The notes below the pieces were generated by a model. That model had not been told where the DNA came from and searched no databases. It worked only from the letters and a program-made list of their open reading frames with translations. Positions 34,914 through 43,717 of a stretch of 64,000 bases of DNA are shown here, in pieces. Each line of letters starts with the position of its first letter. The stretch's first letter is position 1. The DNA lies in NCBI RefSeq assembly GCF_016900355.1, contig NZ_JACJKA010000016.1:25347-89346 (forward strand), given 5' to 3'. The translations under genes were made by a program, and so were the position numbers. Source of the stretch: Bacteroides mediterraneensis. Its GTDB lineage: Bacteria > Bacteroidota > Bacteroidia > Bacteroidales > Bacteroidaceae.

Positions 34914-36600
34914 AACAGGCGTATATAGTAAAGTATTAAAAAGGATAGTTTTTACCATTATGGTGATTCTCCTTCTTACGGTTTTAATACCGGTAACAGT
35001 AGGTATATACTACTTTAACAAGGCTGATTTCAAATGCCCGAATGATAGTATATATCCAGAGAAGTATCATGTTAAATCTGTAGGTGACTCTATAAAGTAT
35101 ATTGAGTATGACCTGTTGCATAGAAATAAATATGGATTATGGGAAGTGTATATAAGTGGTTCTCCTTTAGAAAGAGGAACAAAATATGGAGTATTAACAA
35201 AAGACTTACTGCAATATCAAGAGAATGTTTTTGTAGAGCAGATTAAAGAAATTATACCATCTGACTTCTATTTCAGTTTCCTACATAAACTTATAGCTAT
35301 ATTCAATTGGGATATGGCCAGCTATATACCTGAGGAATATAGAAAAGAGATATATGCAATCTCTCAATCATGTAGCCATGAATTTGACTCTTTTGGAACA
35401 CCATATGAGAGGCAATTGAATTATCATGCTGCACATGATATAGGGCATACTATGCAGGAATATATGCTTGTTGGTTGTAGTTCATTTGCTACTTGGAATG
35501 AGAACACTTCTGATTCAACTTTACTGATAGGACGAAATTTTGACTTCTACGTAAACGATAAATTTGCAAGAAACAAAATAATCCTCTTTATGGAACCAGA
35601 AAAGGGGTATAAGTTTGTTTCTGTATCTTGGCCTGGAATGATGGGAGTTGTATCCGGTATGAATGATAAAGGTCTCACTGTAACCATCAATGCAGCAAAG
35701 GGAGCAATACCGGTTACATCAGCAATGCCAATATCCTTACTGGTGAGAGAAATACTACAGAATGCAAAAACAATAGAAGAGGCTTATCAGATAGCTCAGA
35801 TCCATAAAACTTTTGTATCAGAATCGATACTTATAGGTTCTGCTATTGACAGAAGTGCCGCAATTATAGAGAAGACGCCAAGCAAAACGTCACTTTATAA
35901 AGAATCTGATAATGAAATAATTTGTACGAATCATTTTCAATCTAAAGAGTTTATGAATGATTCCTACAATATAGAAAATATCAACAATTCAGACAGCAAA
36001 TACAGATATGATAGGATTTCTGAACTAATAAGAGAATCAATACCATTGTCTCCAGATAAGGTCGCCACAATTTTGAGAGACAGAAGAGGTTTAAACAATA
36101 AAGATATTGGACTGACCAATCAGAAATCTATTAATCAATCAATAGCACACCATTCTGTAATCTTTAAACCGGAAGAATTAAAGATATGGGTATCAACAGA
36201 ACCGTGGCAAAGTGGTGCATTCTTATGTTACGATTTAAAAGAGATCTTCGACAACCCTAATAGACTTGTTGAGAGTAATGACAAGCAGCTAACGATTCCT
36301 GCTGATACTTTATTTTTAGAAAACGATTACCAGAATATATTGGACTATAGAAAGCAATTTAAGAAAATCAGGGAAAGTATAAATAGCGGGTTGGCAATCC
36401 CTGTTCAGGAGATACATAGTTTTATAGAGCTTAATCCAAATTATTATGAGGTCTACAATATTATTGGAGATTACTATAATGAAATTAACGATATTAGAAA
36501 AGCGGTAGAATATTGGAAAAAATCTCTTGATTGTGAGATACCCTCTGTTTATGAATCAAATAAAATAAGAAATAAAATAAAAGATTATGATAAAGAATAG
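34906..36600 (+). CDS. C45-like autoproteolytic acyltransferase/hydrolase, membrane-anchored, with TPR-like tail
   Basis: 564 aa from the ATG at 34906, overlapping the previous stop. TM anchor at about 10-32. The N-terminal-nucleophile block is VGCSSFATWNENT with candidate nucleophile Cys191, then LIGRNFDFYVND and GMMGVVSGMNDKGLTVTINA, as in acyl-CoA:6-APA acyltransferase/C45 proteins. The last ~60 residues look like a TPR (VYNIIGDYYNEINDIRKAVE). Such proteins occur in Bacteroidetes polyene clusters and may transfer or cleave an acyl/amide bond in the periplasm; the reaction is not known. Confidence 0.8.
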   Translation: MNKTGVYSKVLKRIVFTIMVILLLTVLIPVTVGIYYFNKADFKCPNDSIYPEKYHVKSVGDSIKYIEYDLLHRNKYGLWEVYISGSPLERGTKYGVLTKDLLQYQENVFVEQIKEIIPSDFYFSFLHKLIAIFNWDMASYIPEEYRKEIYAISQSCSHEFDSFGTPYERQLNYHAAHDIGHTMQEYMLVGCSSFATWNENTSDSTLLIGRNFDFYVNDKFARNKIILFMEPEKGYKFVSVSWPGMMGVVSGMNDKGLTVTINAAKGAIPVTSAMPISLLVREILQNAKTIEEAYQIAQIHKTFVSESILIGSAIDRSAAIIEKTPSKTSLYKESDNEIICTNHFQSKEFMNDSYNIENINNSDSKYRYDRISELIRESIPLSPDKVATILRDRRGLNNKDIGLTNQKSINQSIAHHSVIFKPEELKIWVSTEPWQSGAFLCYDLKEIFDNPNRLVESNDKQLTIPADTLFLENDYQNILDYRKQFKKIRESINSGLAIPVQEIHSFIELNPNYYEVYNIIGDYYNEINDIRKAVEYWKKSLDCEIPSVYESNKIRNKIKDYDKE

Positions 36601-37888
36601 TACATTACATTATTCATCTGAATCTGATATAATCAGATTTCAAGAAGAAAGACTAAAGGAAACATTGGAGTACCTATCACAGAATTCTCCATTTTATAAG
36701 AGAATGTTTAAGGAAAATAATATAGACATCAGCCAAATAAAACATTTGTCAGATCTTCAAAAATTACCTGTTACAACGAAAGAGGACTTACAGAAACGTA
36801 ACAATGAGTTTATCTGTATAGATAAAGAAAGTATAATAGATTACGTTACAACATCAGGAACATTGGGAGAGCCAGTAACTTTTGCTCTGTCCAATAATGA
36901 TTTAGACCGACTGGCCTATAATGAAGCCAGTTCCTTTACCATGGCAGGTTGCAAGAAAGGTGATATCATACAATTGATGACGACAATAGACAGAAGGTTT
37001 ATGGCCGGACTTGCATACTTCTTAGGTGCGCGAGAACTAGGTTGTGGTATAATTCGTGTTGGAAACGGTATTCCAGAACTGCAATGGGATACTATACAAA
37101 GAGTTTCTCCAAATGTATGTATCGTAGTACCGTCATTCTTGATGAAACTAATCAAATATGCCGAAGAGAATGGAATTGACTATAATAACTCTTCATTAAA
37201 AAAGGCTATCTGTATAGGAGAAGCCTTAAGAACACCAACAGGCGAATACACTACGTTAGGGAAAAAAATATCAGAAAAATGGCCTAATCTGGAGCTGTTC
37301 TCAACATATGCTTCTACAGAAATGCAATCCTCATATACTGAATGTCAAGAACACAGTGGATGTCATATCCCTACAGATCTCATATTGGTTGAAATGCTTG
37401 ATGATAATAATAATCCTGTTCCTGATGGCCAACCGGGAGAGGTTACGATTACGACACTTGGAGTTGAAGCAATGCCTTTATTGCGTTTTAAGACTGGGGA
37501 TATATGTATAAAACAAAGTAGCAAATGCTCATGTGGTCGCAATAGTGCAAGATTAAGTTCCGTTATAGGAAGAAGAGGACAGATGATTAAATTTAAGGGA
37601 ACAACTTTATATCCTCCTGCATTATTTGATATTTTGGACAATATACCTGAGGTAGAGAACTATCTTGTTGAAGTTTTTACCAATACACTTGGTACAGACC
37701 AAATTCAAATTAAAATAGGAAGCAAGAATCAGAATGATGCATTTATCAAGCAGATAAAAGATGTTTTCCGCTCAAAAGTAAGGGTTGCACCAGATATATG
37801 TTTTGTTCCGGTTGAACTCATAGCAAGACAACAACATCCTGAAATGAGCCGAAAACCTATTAAGTTTTTTGATTTGAGAAATAATTAG
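36587..37888 (+). CDS. PaaK-like adenylate-forming ligase (aryl acid activation)
   Basis: 433 aa. The AMP-binding P-loop is YVTTSGTLGEPVTF (about 86-99), followed by TYASTEMQSSYTEC and LRFKTGDICI, with GRRGQMIKFKGTTLYPPAL toward the C-terminus, as in phenylacetate-CoA ligases. A CxC pair (KCSCGRN) resembles the zinc knuckle of PaaK. It probably activates the cinnamate/coumarate made by the lyase for loading on CoA or ACP. Overlaps the C45 gene by 14 bp; last gene of the coupled operon. Confidence 0.85.
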   Translation: MIKNSTLHYSSESDIIRFQEERLKETLEYLSQNSPFYKRMFKENNIDISQIKHLSDLQKLPVTTKEDLQKRNNEFICIDKESIIDYVTTSGTLGEPVTFALSNNDLDRLAYNEASSFTMAGCKKGDIIQLMTTIDRRFMAGLAYFLGARELGCGIIRVGNGIPELQWDTIQRVSPNVCIVVPSFLMKLIKYAEENGIDYNNSSLKKAICIGEALRTPTGEYTTLGKKISEKWPNLELFSTYASTEMQSSYTECQEHSGCHIPTDLILVEMLDDNNNPVPDGQPGEVTITTLGVEAMPLLRFKTGDICIKQSSKCSCGRNSARLSSVIGRRGQMIKFKGTTLYPPALFDILDNIPEVENYLVEVFTNTLGTDQIQIKIGSKNQNDAFIKQIKDVFRSKVRVAPDICFVPVELIARQQHPEMSRKPIKFFDLRNN

Positions 37889-37896
37889 TATATTTG
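37889..37896 (+). promoter_or_regulatory. -7 box before the 37.9-kb secreted-protein gene
   Basis: TATATTTG at 37889-37896, directly after the ligase stop. A TTTG at 37868-37871 is 17 bp away, shorter than usual. It suggests separate transcription of the next gene. Confidence 0.45.
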
Positions 37897-37943
37897 TATA
37901 TCTTATAATTAACTCATAATTAATAATTTAATTTTTTAAAGTT

Positions 37944-38510
37944 ATGAAGAAGAAAATTTTATTCTCACTCCTGCTTTTATTTAGCATATTGGTAGTTAAT
38001 GCAAAAAGTACAGAATCTGTATATGTTTACGGGGTTGATTATTCTTCTGTAAAAGTATATGGTGCCGAAGAAACAGAAGACCAGTTTAAAAATGCATTCG
38101 AAGGCATAAATCTTCTGTTAATGAATGAAGCAAAAAAATATGATTTCACTGATATAGTAGGTGAAAACAATAAATTAAAACTAGAAATGATTCTTAATTC
38201 TACTAAAGAGTGTGATTTTTCTAATATTAAGACTCTGGATAAAGATATTGAACCAATAAATATAGCTGAAAAAATAAAGAATTATCCAATAAAGGAGACA
38301 TCAGGAGAAGGATTTATTGTTATAGCTACCTTATTGGATAAATCAGCAAATAAAGCAACCTATAAAGTCGTTCTTTTTGATGTTGAAACAAGAGAGATAT
38401 TAAAGGAAGAAGAATTCACAAGTAAAGCAGGAGGCTTTGGTTTGAGAAACTTCTGGGCTAAAACAATATACTCATTAACTAAGAAGTTTGAGTTTGATAA
38501 AAAGAAATAA
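37944..38510 (+). CDS. secreted hypothetical protein (188 aa)
   Basis: A clear signal peptide (MKKKILFSLLLLFSILVVNA). The mature part begins STESVYVYGVDYSSVKVYGAEE and ends with a lysine-rich tail. I recognise the general look of small Bacteroidetes periplasmic proteins found next to polyene clusters, but no named family. 55 bp after the ligase gene, and followed by a strong terminator, so it marks the end of the biosynthetic region. Function unknown. Confidence 0.7.
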   Translation: MKKKILFSLLLLFSILVVNAKSTESVYVYGVDYSSVKVYGAEETEDQFKNAFEGINLLLMNEAKKYDFTDIVGENNKLKLEMILNSTKECDFSNIKTLDKDIEPINIAEKIKNYPIKETSGEGFIVIATLLDKSANKATYKVVLFDVETREILKEEEFTSKAGGFGLRNFWAKTIYSLTKKFEFDKKK

Positions 38511-38527
38511 TATAAGAAAGGGTTATC

Positions 38528-38572
38528 AAGAACCACCATAGACCATATTGGATATAGTTTATGGTGGTTCTT
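38528..38572. terminator. strong bidirectional terminator
   Basis: AAGAACCACCATA (38528-38540) pairs perfectly with TATGGTGGTTCTT (38560-38572), a 13-bp stem. It ends the polyene region on + and the 38609-38911 gene on -. Confidence 0.75.
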
Positions 38573-38608
38573 ATACTTACATTACATATTATTAAAATTG
38601 TTGGATTT

Positions 38609-38911
38609 TTAGTTTTCTATATTATCTAAAGTTTTTAAATACGAAAATATCTCTTGTGCTTGCGAAGTCGTGAACATCTCTCCAGCGTATGGATATAATT
38701 TTATTGATTCATTATCTTGTTCTTGTATTGTGCGACCATTAATCTCATTATTCAAAATTGGATATAGGTCATACCACTCAACCGGACAAAACTCGTATTC
38801 AGGATACCTGGCTCCTGAATCCTCTCCACGATAAGAACCAACAGTGTAACATTCTATCACTTTTAAGAATACTATGGAGTCATCAATATTTTCAAGTTTA
38901 ATAGCAGGCAT
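38609..38911 (-). CDS. hypothetical protein (100 aa)
   Basis: An acidic protein with YEFCPVEWYDLYPILN and a helical end (TSQAQEIFSYLKTL). No recognised motif. Convergent with the secreted-protein gene. Function unknown. Confidence 0.6.
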   Translation of the reverse strand: MPAIKLENIDDSIVFLKVIECYTVGSYRGEDSGARYPEYEFCPVEWYDLYPILNNEINGRTIQEQDNESIKLYPYAGEMFTTSQAQEIFSYLKTLDNIEN

Positions 38912-38997
38912 AATAATTAAGGATAAACTCGTTAAATATAACCATTACAGAGAATAAAAGAATAATAATCTAAAGAGAAGATAAACTTATGAACTGG

Positions 38998-39984
38998 TTA
39001 AATTCTTTTAAGTATATCTGCCCATTTTTGGTAGTGACTGAACACTAATTCTACATTTTTGTCCTTAGGTAGTGTTGAAAGTTTAGAGATACCACTATAA
39101 ACCAAATCTCTACATTCACTAAACTCTAAACTATCAAATTTATCATTTATAATTTCCAGATTATTGATTAAGGACAGTAGCTCCTTTTTATAATTTTCTT
39201 CTTCAGAGCAAGACAGATTATTATGAATCAAGTATGAAAGTCTATTGAAAGTTTCATTGATTTTATTCTTATACTTTTGCTTGAATTTCTTCATGCCTAC
39301 ACCATTTATGTCATTTAGCATAATAAATAGTTCTTCCTTGATTTTCAAAGCCTGATGCGTTTCCCCTCGTTTGTACAAATCGGAGCATTCATCTAACGAC
39401 AAGTCTATTAATTTACTTATTGCATATCGTTTTATTAATGTCACTTTTTCTGAATCAGAATTGAGAGTCACTAAAAATCTTTTCAGCTCTGATATATCCA
39501 TTAATTTAATTTCAGTAAATGTAGATAGGACATCAGAAACCATATATATCTGCTGAAGTAACTTTGATTTTGATGCGCATGGATTAATGCGTAAGAATTC
39601 AGGAAGTAATAATCTACAATACTCATATTCCTTATAGAAATCAAAGCTATCAATGGATAAGTATATGGCTCTTTTTATTTCTGTAATTTTTTGATTGATA
39701 GCAATATTAAAAGATGAAATATCGTGTTTTAAAGAAATGGTATTTTCTATAAGTGTTTTATCACGCTTATCCTGCTCCTCACCTTGTTCAAGAGAAGGAT
39801 TACTGGTTACATGCCAACCGGAGCAAAATACACAATAATAGCTACGAACAGGAGCTTTGCCAGATTCTTCTAAAATAATTTCCTGATTGAATCGAATGAA
39901 GTTATCGGCATTCTTCTTTTCTTCAAATAGCATCTTATGTTTTCGGCATCCAAGACAATATATCCTATTTTTATTGGGTTTCAT
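38998..39984 (-). CDS. hypothetical protein with N-terminal zinc-ribbon-like motif
   Basis: 328 aa. Two CxxC knuckles, CLGCRKHK (10-17) and CVFCSGWHV (52-60), suggest an N-terminal zinc ribbon; GWH next to the second knuckle recalls Bacteroidales phage and mobile-element ribbons. The rest (~80-328) is almost entirely charged helix with coiled-coil character (IAINQKITEIKRAIYL). No enzyme motif. It is isolated on the minus strand. Function unknown. Confidence 0.65.
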   Translation of the reverse strand: MKPNKNRIYCLGCRKHKMLFEEKKNADNFIRFNQEIILEESGKAPVRSYYCVFCSGWHVTSNPSLEQGEEQDKRDKTLIENTISLKHDISSFNIAINQKITEIKRAIYLSIDSFDFYKEYEYCRLLLPEFLRINPCASKSKLLQQIYMVSDVLSTFTEIKLMDISELKRFLVTLNSDSEKVTLIKRYAISKLIDLSLDECSDLYKRGETHQALKIKEELFIMLNDINGVGMKKFKQKYKNKINETFNRLSYLIHNNLSCSEEENYKKELLSLINNLEIINDKFDSLEFSECRDLVYSGISKLSTLPKDKNVELVFSHYQKWADILKRI

Positions 39985-40057
39985 AAATAATAATATACAT
40001 GGTACGTATCAAACAAGTTATAATACTATAATAACTATATTGATATATACATTAAAG

Positions 40058-41200
40058 TTAAAAATATTTCTTTATGTGGCGGAGGAATGGGGTGGGTTCC
40101 TTGTCGATAGAGTAAGGGTTTCCCCATTTGGAGATTCCGGACACGGATTCGGCGTATGTGATGTGCAGGCGTTTCTTTGCCCTGGTCATGGCCACATAGA
40201 AAAGTCTTGCGGATTCTCTGATTTCCTCAGGAGTCTTCTTGTCAAAGAACGGATAGACACCATCGGTTGCCTCGAAGATGATCACGTTCTCAAACTCCAG
40301 ACCTTTTGCCTTGTGGACTGTAGAGACGAACACCTTTTCTGTTATACATGAGCTGTCACACAGGTCAGCCTCTCGGTAGGTCGTTATATCGAGAAGGTGG
40401 GCTGAAAGCTGCTCCTTCAGGCTCGGAGTCTTCTCCGGAGAGATTACATCGTTACGGAGGAAACTGAAGATGTACTGCATCTTTGGGTTCGCCGCTATCC
40501 AGTCTTTCTGTATGAATGTGCCGTACAGTTGCTCCAGCTCGTCAACAAGCAGAGGAGATTCAAACGATCTCTGGTAGAGACGGCTGAGTGTGCCGTGATA
40601 GATGTCGGCATAGGCTCTACGGAACAGCTCGGCCACGGCAGAGTTGTTCTGAAGGCAGTCGATGTGCTGCTGCATGTTGGCAGCAAAGACACCCAGGAAG
40701 TGGTCAAGCACTGACAAGGTAGCGATGACGTCATCATCGGCAAGATGTGAGTTCTCACCTTCGAGGCCAAAGACCTCCAGCAGGGATTTGAGCTTGTAGG
40801 ACTTCAAGCGTGGAGCCATGATACGTGCCACCCTGAGAGTATCGAAATACAGAGGATGAACGGTAAAGAAAGAGAAGAAGCCGCAATATTTACGGAGATT
40901 GTAGTCAAGAATATAACAGTCATATTCCACGTTCTGGCCGATAAGGGTACAGTCACCCACAAAGTCCATAAACGCACACAGGCCGGTCCTACGGTCAACC
41001 TTTTCCGCACGCTCATATTCCTGAAGAAGAGGATTAACGATGCCTCCGAGCATGGCCGGTATCGGCTTGTCTGTGTGAAGGATGATGTTGAAGCGAGCAA
41101 TAATCTTCCCGGCATTCACCTTGATGGCCGCAATCTGCACGATGTCATCCTCAAAGACATTCAAGCCCGTGGTTTCCGTATCAAAGATAACGTATTCGCC
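40058..41200 (-). pseudogene. DnaQ-like exonuclease plus UvrD C-terminal half of an interrupted helicase gene
   Basis: In frame with the helicase gene upstream and separated from it only by TAG at 41201-41203. Directly after the stop it reads GEYVIFDTETTGLNVFEDD, the ExoI motif of DEDD exonucleases; the other acidic residues appear in GQNVEYDCYILD and SHLADDDV. The last third carries superfamily-1 helicase motifs V-VI: FVSTVHKAKGLEFENVI and LFYVAMTRAKKRLHI. Together with the upstream part it would be a ~907-aa helicase-exonuclease. As a separate protein it lacks Walker A. Either a nonsense mutation or readthrough. Confidence 0.75.
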
Positions 41201-42781
41201 CTAGCAACATCTGTAAAGCTCCAGCATGTATGAGCTGCGTGTGTAGTTTAGAAAATCTGACGGCAGCAGGTAGTTGTCACGGAGATGCTTCACGAAGCGG
41301 CGTGCCTCGGAGTCTTCATTGAAAATACCTGTCCCAGCCAGGATCTTTGACCAAGCCATCATGTTCGAATCCATGTACACCACCTGCAGATGGGCGAAAA
41401 GCAGCTGAGCCTGACGGGTAGTGAAAAGGTCTGTTCCGGAAATCTTGAAGTGAGGGATATTGCGGTCGGAGAGTTCACAGGATATCTGGTCGGCATCCTT
41501 ATTCCAGGGCACAAGAACAGCCACCCTTTCAGCAGGATACAAGGTACAGAAATTACCAACACTTTCAGCCACAAGCCTTACTTCAGCATCCTTATCAGGA
41601 GCGGACAAGATGCAGAGAGAATCCTGTCCGGCTTCAGTAAGATTGTTCGTCTTGGGCAGGAAATGAGGGTCAACATCAAGCTCCATGTTGGCGTATGTAT
41701 TGAAGACATCCAAGAGATATTTCGGGGAACGATAATTGAAATACAGGCGGTGCATATTCTCTCCACAGCGTTCACGCAACCATTCAAGAGTTGCGAGCTT
41801 AGCACCTATGAATGAGAAGATTGCCTGCTGCTCGTCACCGAGATAAAGAGTCACGTTGTCCTTAGAATGGTCAGTAAACAGATCGATGATTCCGAACTGA
41901 AAAGGGGAGAGGTCCTGAACCTCGTCAATCTGAATCCAGGAATATTTCTTCAGCTTGTCCTGATGCTGTGAAGCGTGGATATAGGTCAGGATAAGCAGGT
42001 CATCAAAGTCAACCAGGTTCCTTTCTTCCTTGTACTGTTGGTATTTTCTTGCAAACTTGAACTGCTGGAGGCAGTCATCCAAATATTTTGAAGGCTGACC
42101 AGAAGTATCTACTTTCGGAAAAACAGTACCGTTGTAGAGTCCGGCAAAGTTCTCCATCGTGTAGTCAAGGGACACCAGCTTGAACAGCGTCTTATAGTCA
42201 AAGGTGCGGAACAGGTCGGTGTGCATCAGGAACTCCTTAGGGCATCCGTTGGCAATCATATAGCCAAGGTGCTGCAGCTTGATGGTATTGGTAAGGACAC
42301 GCTTGTAGCCATTGCTGGCATAGGAGCCTTCTTTCCAGCCGAAAATGGAAGCCATAATGGACAAAGATTCCTGCTCGTCTATGACGGTGGTATCACGTGC
42401 CACCACATTGTTGTCAAAGAGGTAGTGCGAACAGAAACGGTGTACGTTTCCGACAAACAGGCTCATATCTCCTGAGGTTTGCAGTCTTTCGAGTATTCGG
42501 GAGCGCATACCTCTGGCCGCCCTGTTAGTGAAGGTCAGGCAGAGCATGTCATCCAGCGACACACCGCATGAGAGGGCACGAACCACCCTTTCGGCAAGGA
42601 TATCCGTCTTGCCGCATCCCGGAGGAGCCAGAACCAGGTGATAACCGCTGTCGAGGGTGATCACTTTCTTCTGGAACTCGTCATTCTCATACTTTTTGTC
42701 GAAGGTGTATACCGGGTATTCGTAATATGGGAACTCGTTCGATGATTCCGGCAACATGGCAGACATATCTTCTGGTATCAT
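41201..42781 (-). CDS. UvrD/PcrA-like superfamily-1 helicase, N-terminal part (ends at in-frame TAG)
   Basis: 526 aa. Walker A is LAPPGCGKTDIL (about 52-63), motif Ia TFTNRAARGM, Walker B/motif II IQIDEVQDLSPFQ, motif III LGDEQQAIFSFIGA, motif IV FNYRSPKYLL. It stops at ELYRCC just where an inserted exonuclease domain would begin. Without the downstream half it lacks motifs V and VI and should not work alone. It is the last in a leftward operon behind four genes and visibly more GC-rich than the polyene operon. A repair or plasmid-processing role is inferred. Confidence 0.8.
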   Translation of the reverse strand: MIPEDMSAMLPESSNEFPYYEYPVYTFDKKYENDEFQKKVITLDSGYHLVLAPPGCGKTDILAERVVRALSCGVSLDDMLCLTFTNRAARGMRSRILERLQTSGDMSLFVGNVHRFCSHYLFDNNVVARDTTVIDEQESLSIMASIFGWKEGSYASNGYKRVLTNTIKLQHLGYMIANGCPKEFLMHTDLFRTFDYKTLFKLVSLDYTMENFAGLYNGTVFPKVDTSGQPSKYLDDCLQQFKFARKYQQYKEERNLVDFDDLLILTYIHASQHQDKLKKYSWIQIDEVQDLSPFQFGIIDLFTDHSKDNVTLYLGDEQQAIFSFIGAKLATLEWLRERCGENMHRLYFNYRSPKYLLDVFNTYANMELDVDPHFLPKTNNLTEAGQDSLCILSAPDKDAEVRLVAESVGNFCTLYPAERVAVLVPWNKDADQISCELSDRNIPHFKISGTDLFTTRQAQLLFAHLQVVYMDSNMMAWSKILAGTGIFNEDSEARRFVKHLRDNYLLPSDFLNYTRSSYMLELYRCC

Positions 42782-42784
42782 AGG

Positions 42785-43096
42785 CTACAACTGTTTAAGG
42801 ATTTCCCGGGCTTCCTTAAGAATCTCTTTCTTGACTTTCCTGCTCAGGAGAATTATCTGAAAAGCTTCCTTCAGCTTTCCTAGCGCAAATATCTTGTTTG
42901 CCTTACTCAAGGTCTTTTGAGAGTTTAAGGTAAAGGAAGCGAACATAGGATATTTACGGGCAATATCTTCAATGGTAACATATCTGTTTTCCTTCAACTC
43001 CGGATAAAGAATGCGCACAAAGACCTCTTTACCGGCCTTTTGAAGCAGGTAATTCACCTCAGTATCCATATTTTCCATCAGTTTATCCATACCCAT
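42785..43096 (-). CDS. hypothetical helical protein (103 aa)
   Basis: A Lys/Glu-rich helical protein ending EILKEAREILKQL, with TIEDIARKYPMFASFTLNSQKTL. Its stop is 4 bp from the helicase start. No motif recognised; the position suggests a helicase-associated protein. Confidence 0.65.
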   Translation of the reverse strand: MGMDKLMENMDTEVNYLLQKAGKEVFVRILYPELKENRYVTIEDIARKYPMFASFTLNSQKTLSKANKIFALGKLKEAFQIILLSRKVKKEILKEAREILKQL

Positions 43097-43104
43097 ATCT
43101 CGTT

Positions 43105-43608
43105 TTAAGATTCATGTTCTTCATCGGTCAATGCAGAAGGTTCTTCTTCGGAAGCGGTATCATCCGGCATGTCTTGTATCCTTTTACGCCAGAACGCCCA
43201 GTTCCTTTCTTCTTCCTGCCTTCTTTTTTCGACCCTTTCCTCTTCTTTCTTCTTCTCGTATTCTGTAAGATGCTTCTCACAACCACATTGAGACATCTTC
43301 TGCTCTATAAAACGCTCGATTTCCTCCCTGAAAATTTTGGGAACCCGTATCACACACGTCTCATAACCTTCATATTTGGATTTTCTACCTGAATTGTACC
43401 GGTATCCTCCTTTCTTCTTCCGCTTCAAGTCCTTTACTTTAAGCTGAAGACGGTCATAGCGTGCCCTCAATCTTGCATCCCTTATATCATTCAAAGAATC
43501 AATGCGGTCAAGGTTCAGCTTGTCAAGAATATCTTTCATTTCTCTTTCAGCCTCCTGAATCTTACCATCCAGGTCAAGCAGTCTCATTTTATGGTCAAAT
43601 GCAGTCAT
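43105..43608 (-). CDS. coiled-coil protein with ribbon-helix-helix-like segment
   Basis: 167 aa. N-terminal coiled coil (1-70), then GGYRYNSGRKSKYEGYETCVI followed by RVPKIFREEIERFIEQ. This resembles the basic-loop plus RHH pattern of small plasmid DNA-binding proteins; the protein at 58.5 kb has a similar arrangement. The C-terminus is highly charged (E/R/K) and acidic at the end. Possible relaxosome or partition accessory protein; not proven. Confidence 0.6.
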   Translation of the reverse strand: MTAFDHKMRLLDLDGKIQEAEREMKDILDKLNLDRIDSLNDIRDARLRARYDRLQLKVKDLKRKKKGGYRYNSGRKSKYEGYETCVIRVPKIFREEIERFIEQKMSQCGCEKHLTEYEKKKEEERVEKRRQEEERNWAFWRKRIQDMPDDTASEEEPSALTDEEHES

Positions 43609-43717
43609 ACGATAGGGTTTGATTAATGTACGGATTCCGTTACGGAATCCGTACTATATTGATAAAAGTATTCGTATCCTACAAAAATAGATGAAAGAAG
43701 CTATTTTTGCAAAAAAT

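Noticed and set aside
16284..37888. Dialkylresorcinol (DarA/DarB) cluster
   Set aside because: No KAS III-like DarB or DarA cyclase is encoded; only the aryl-polyene side is present.
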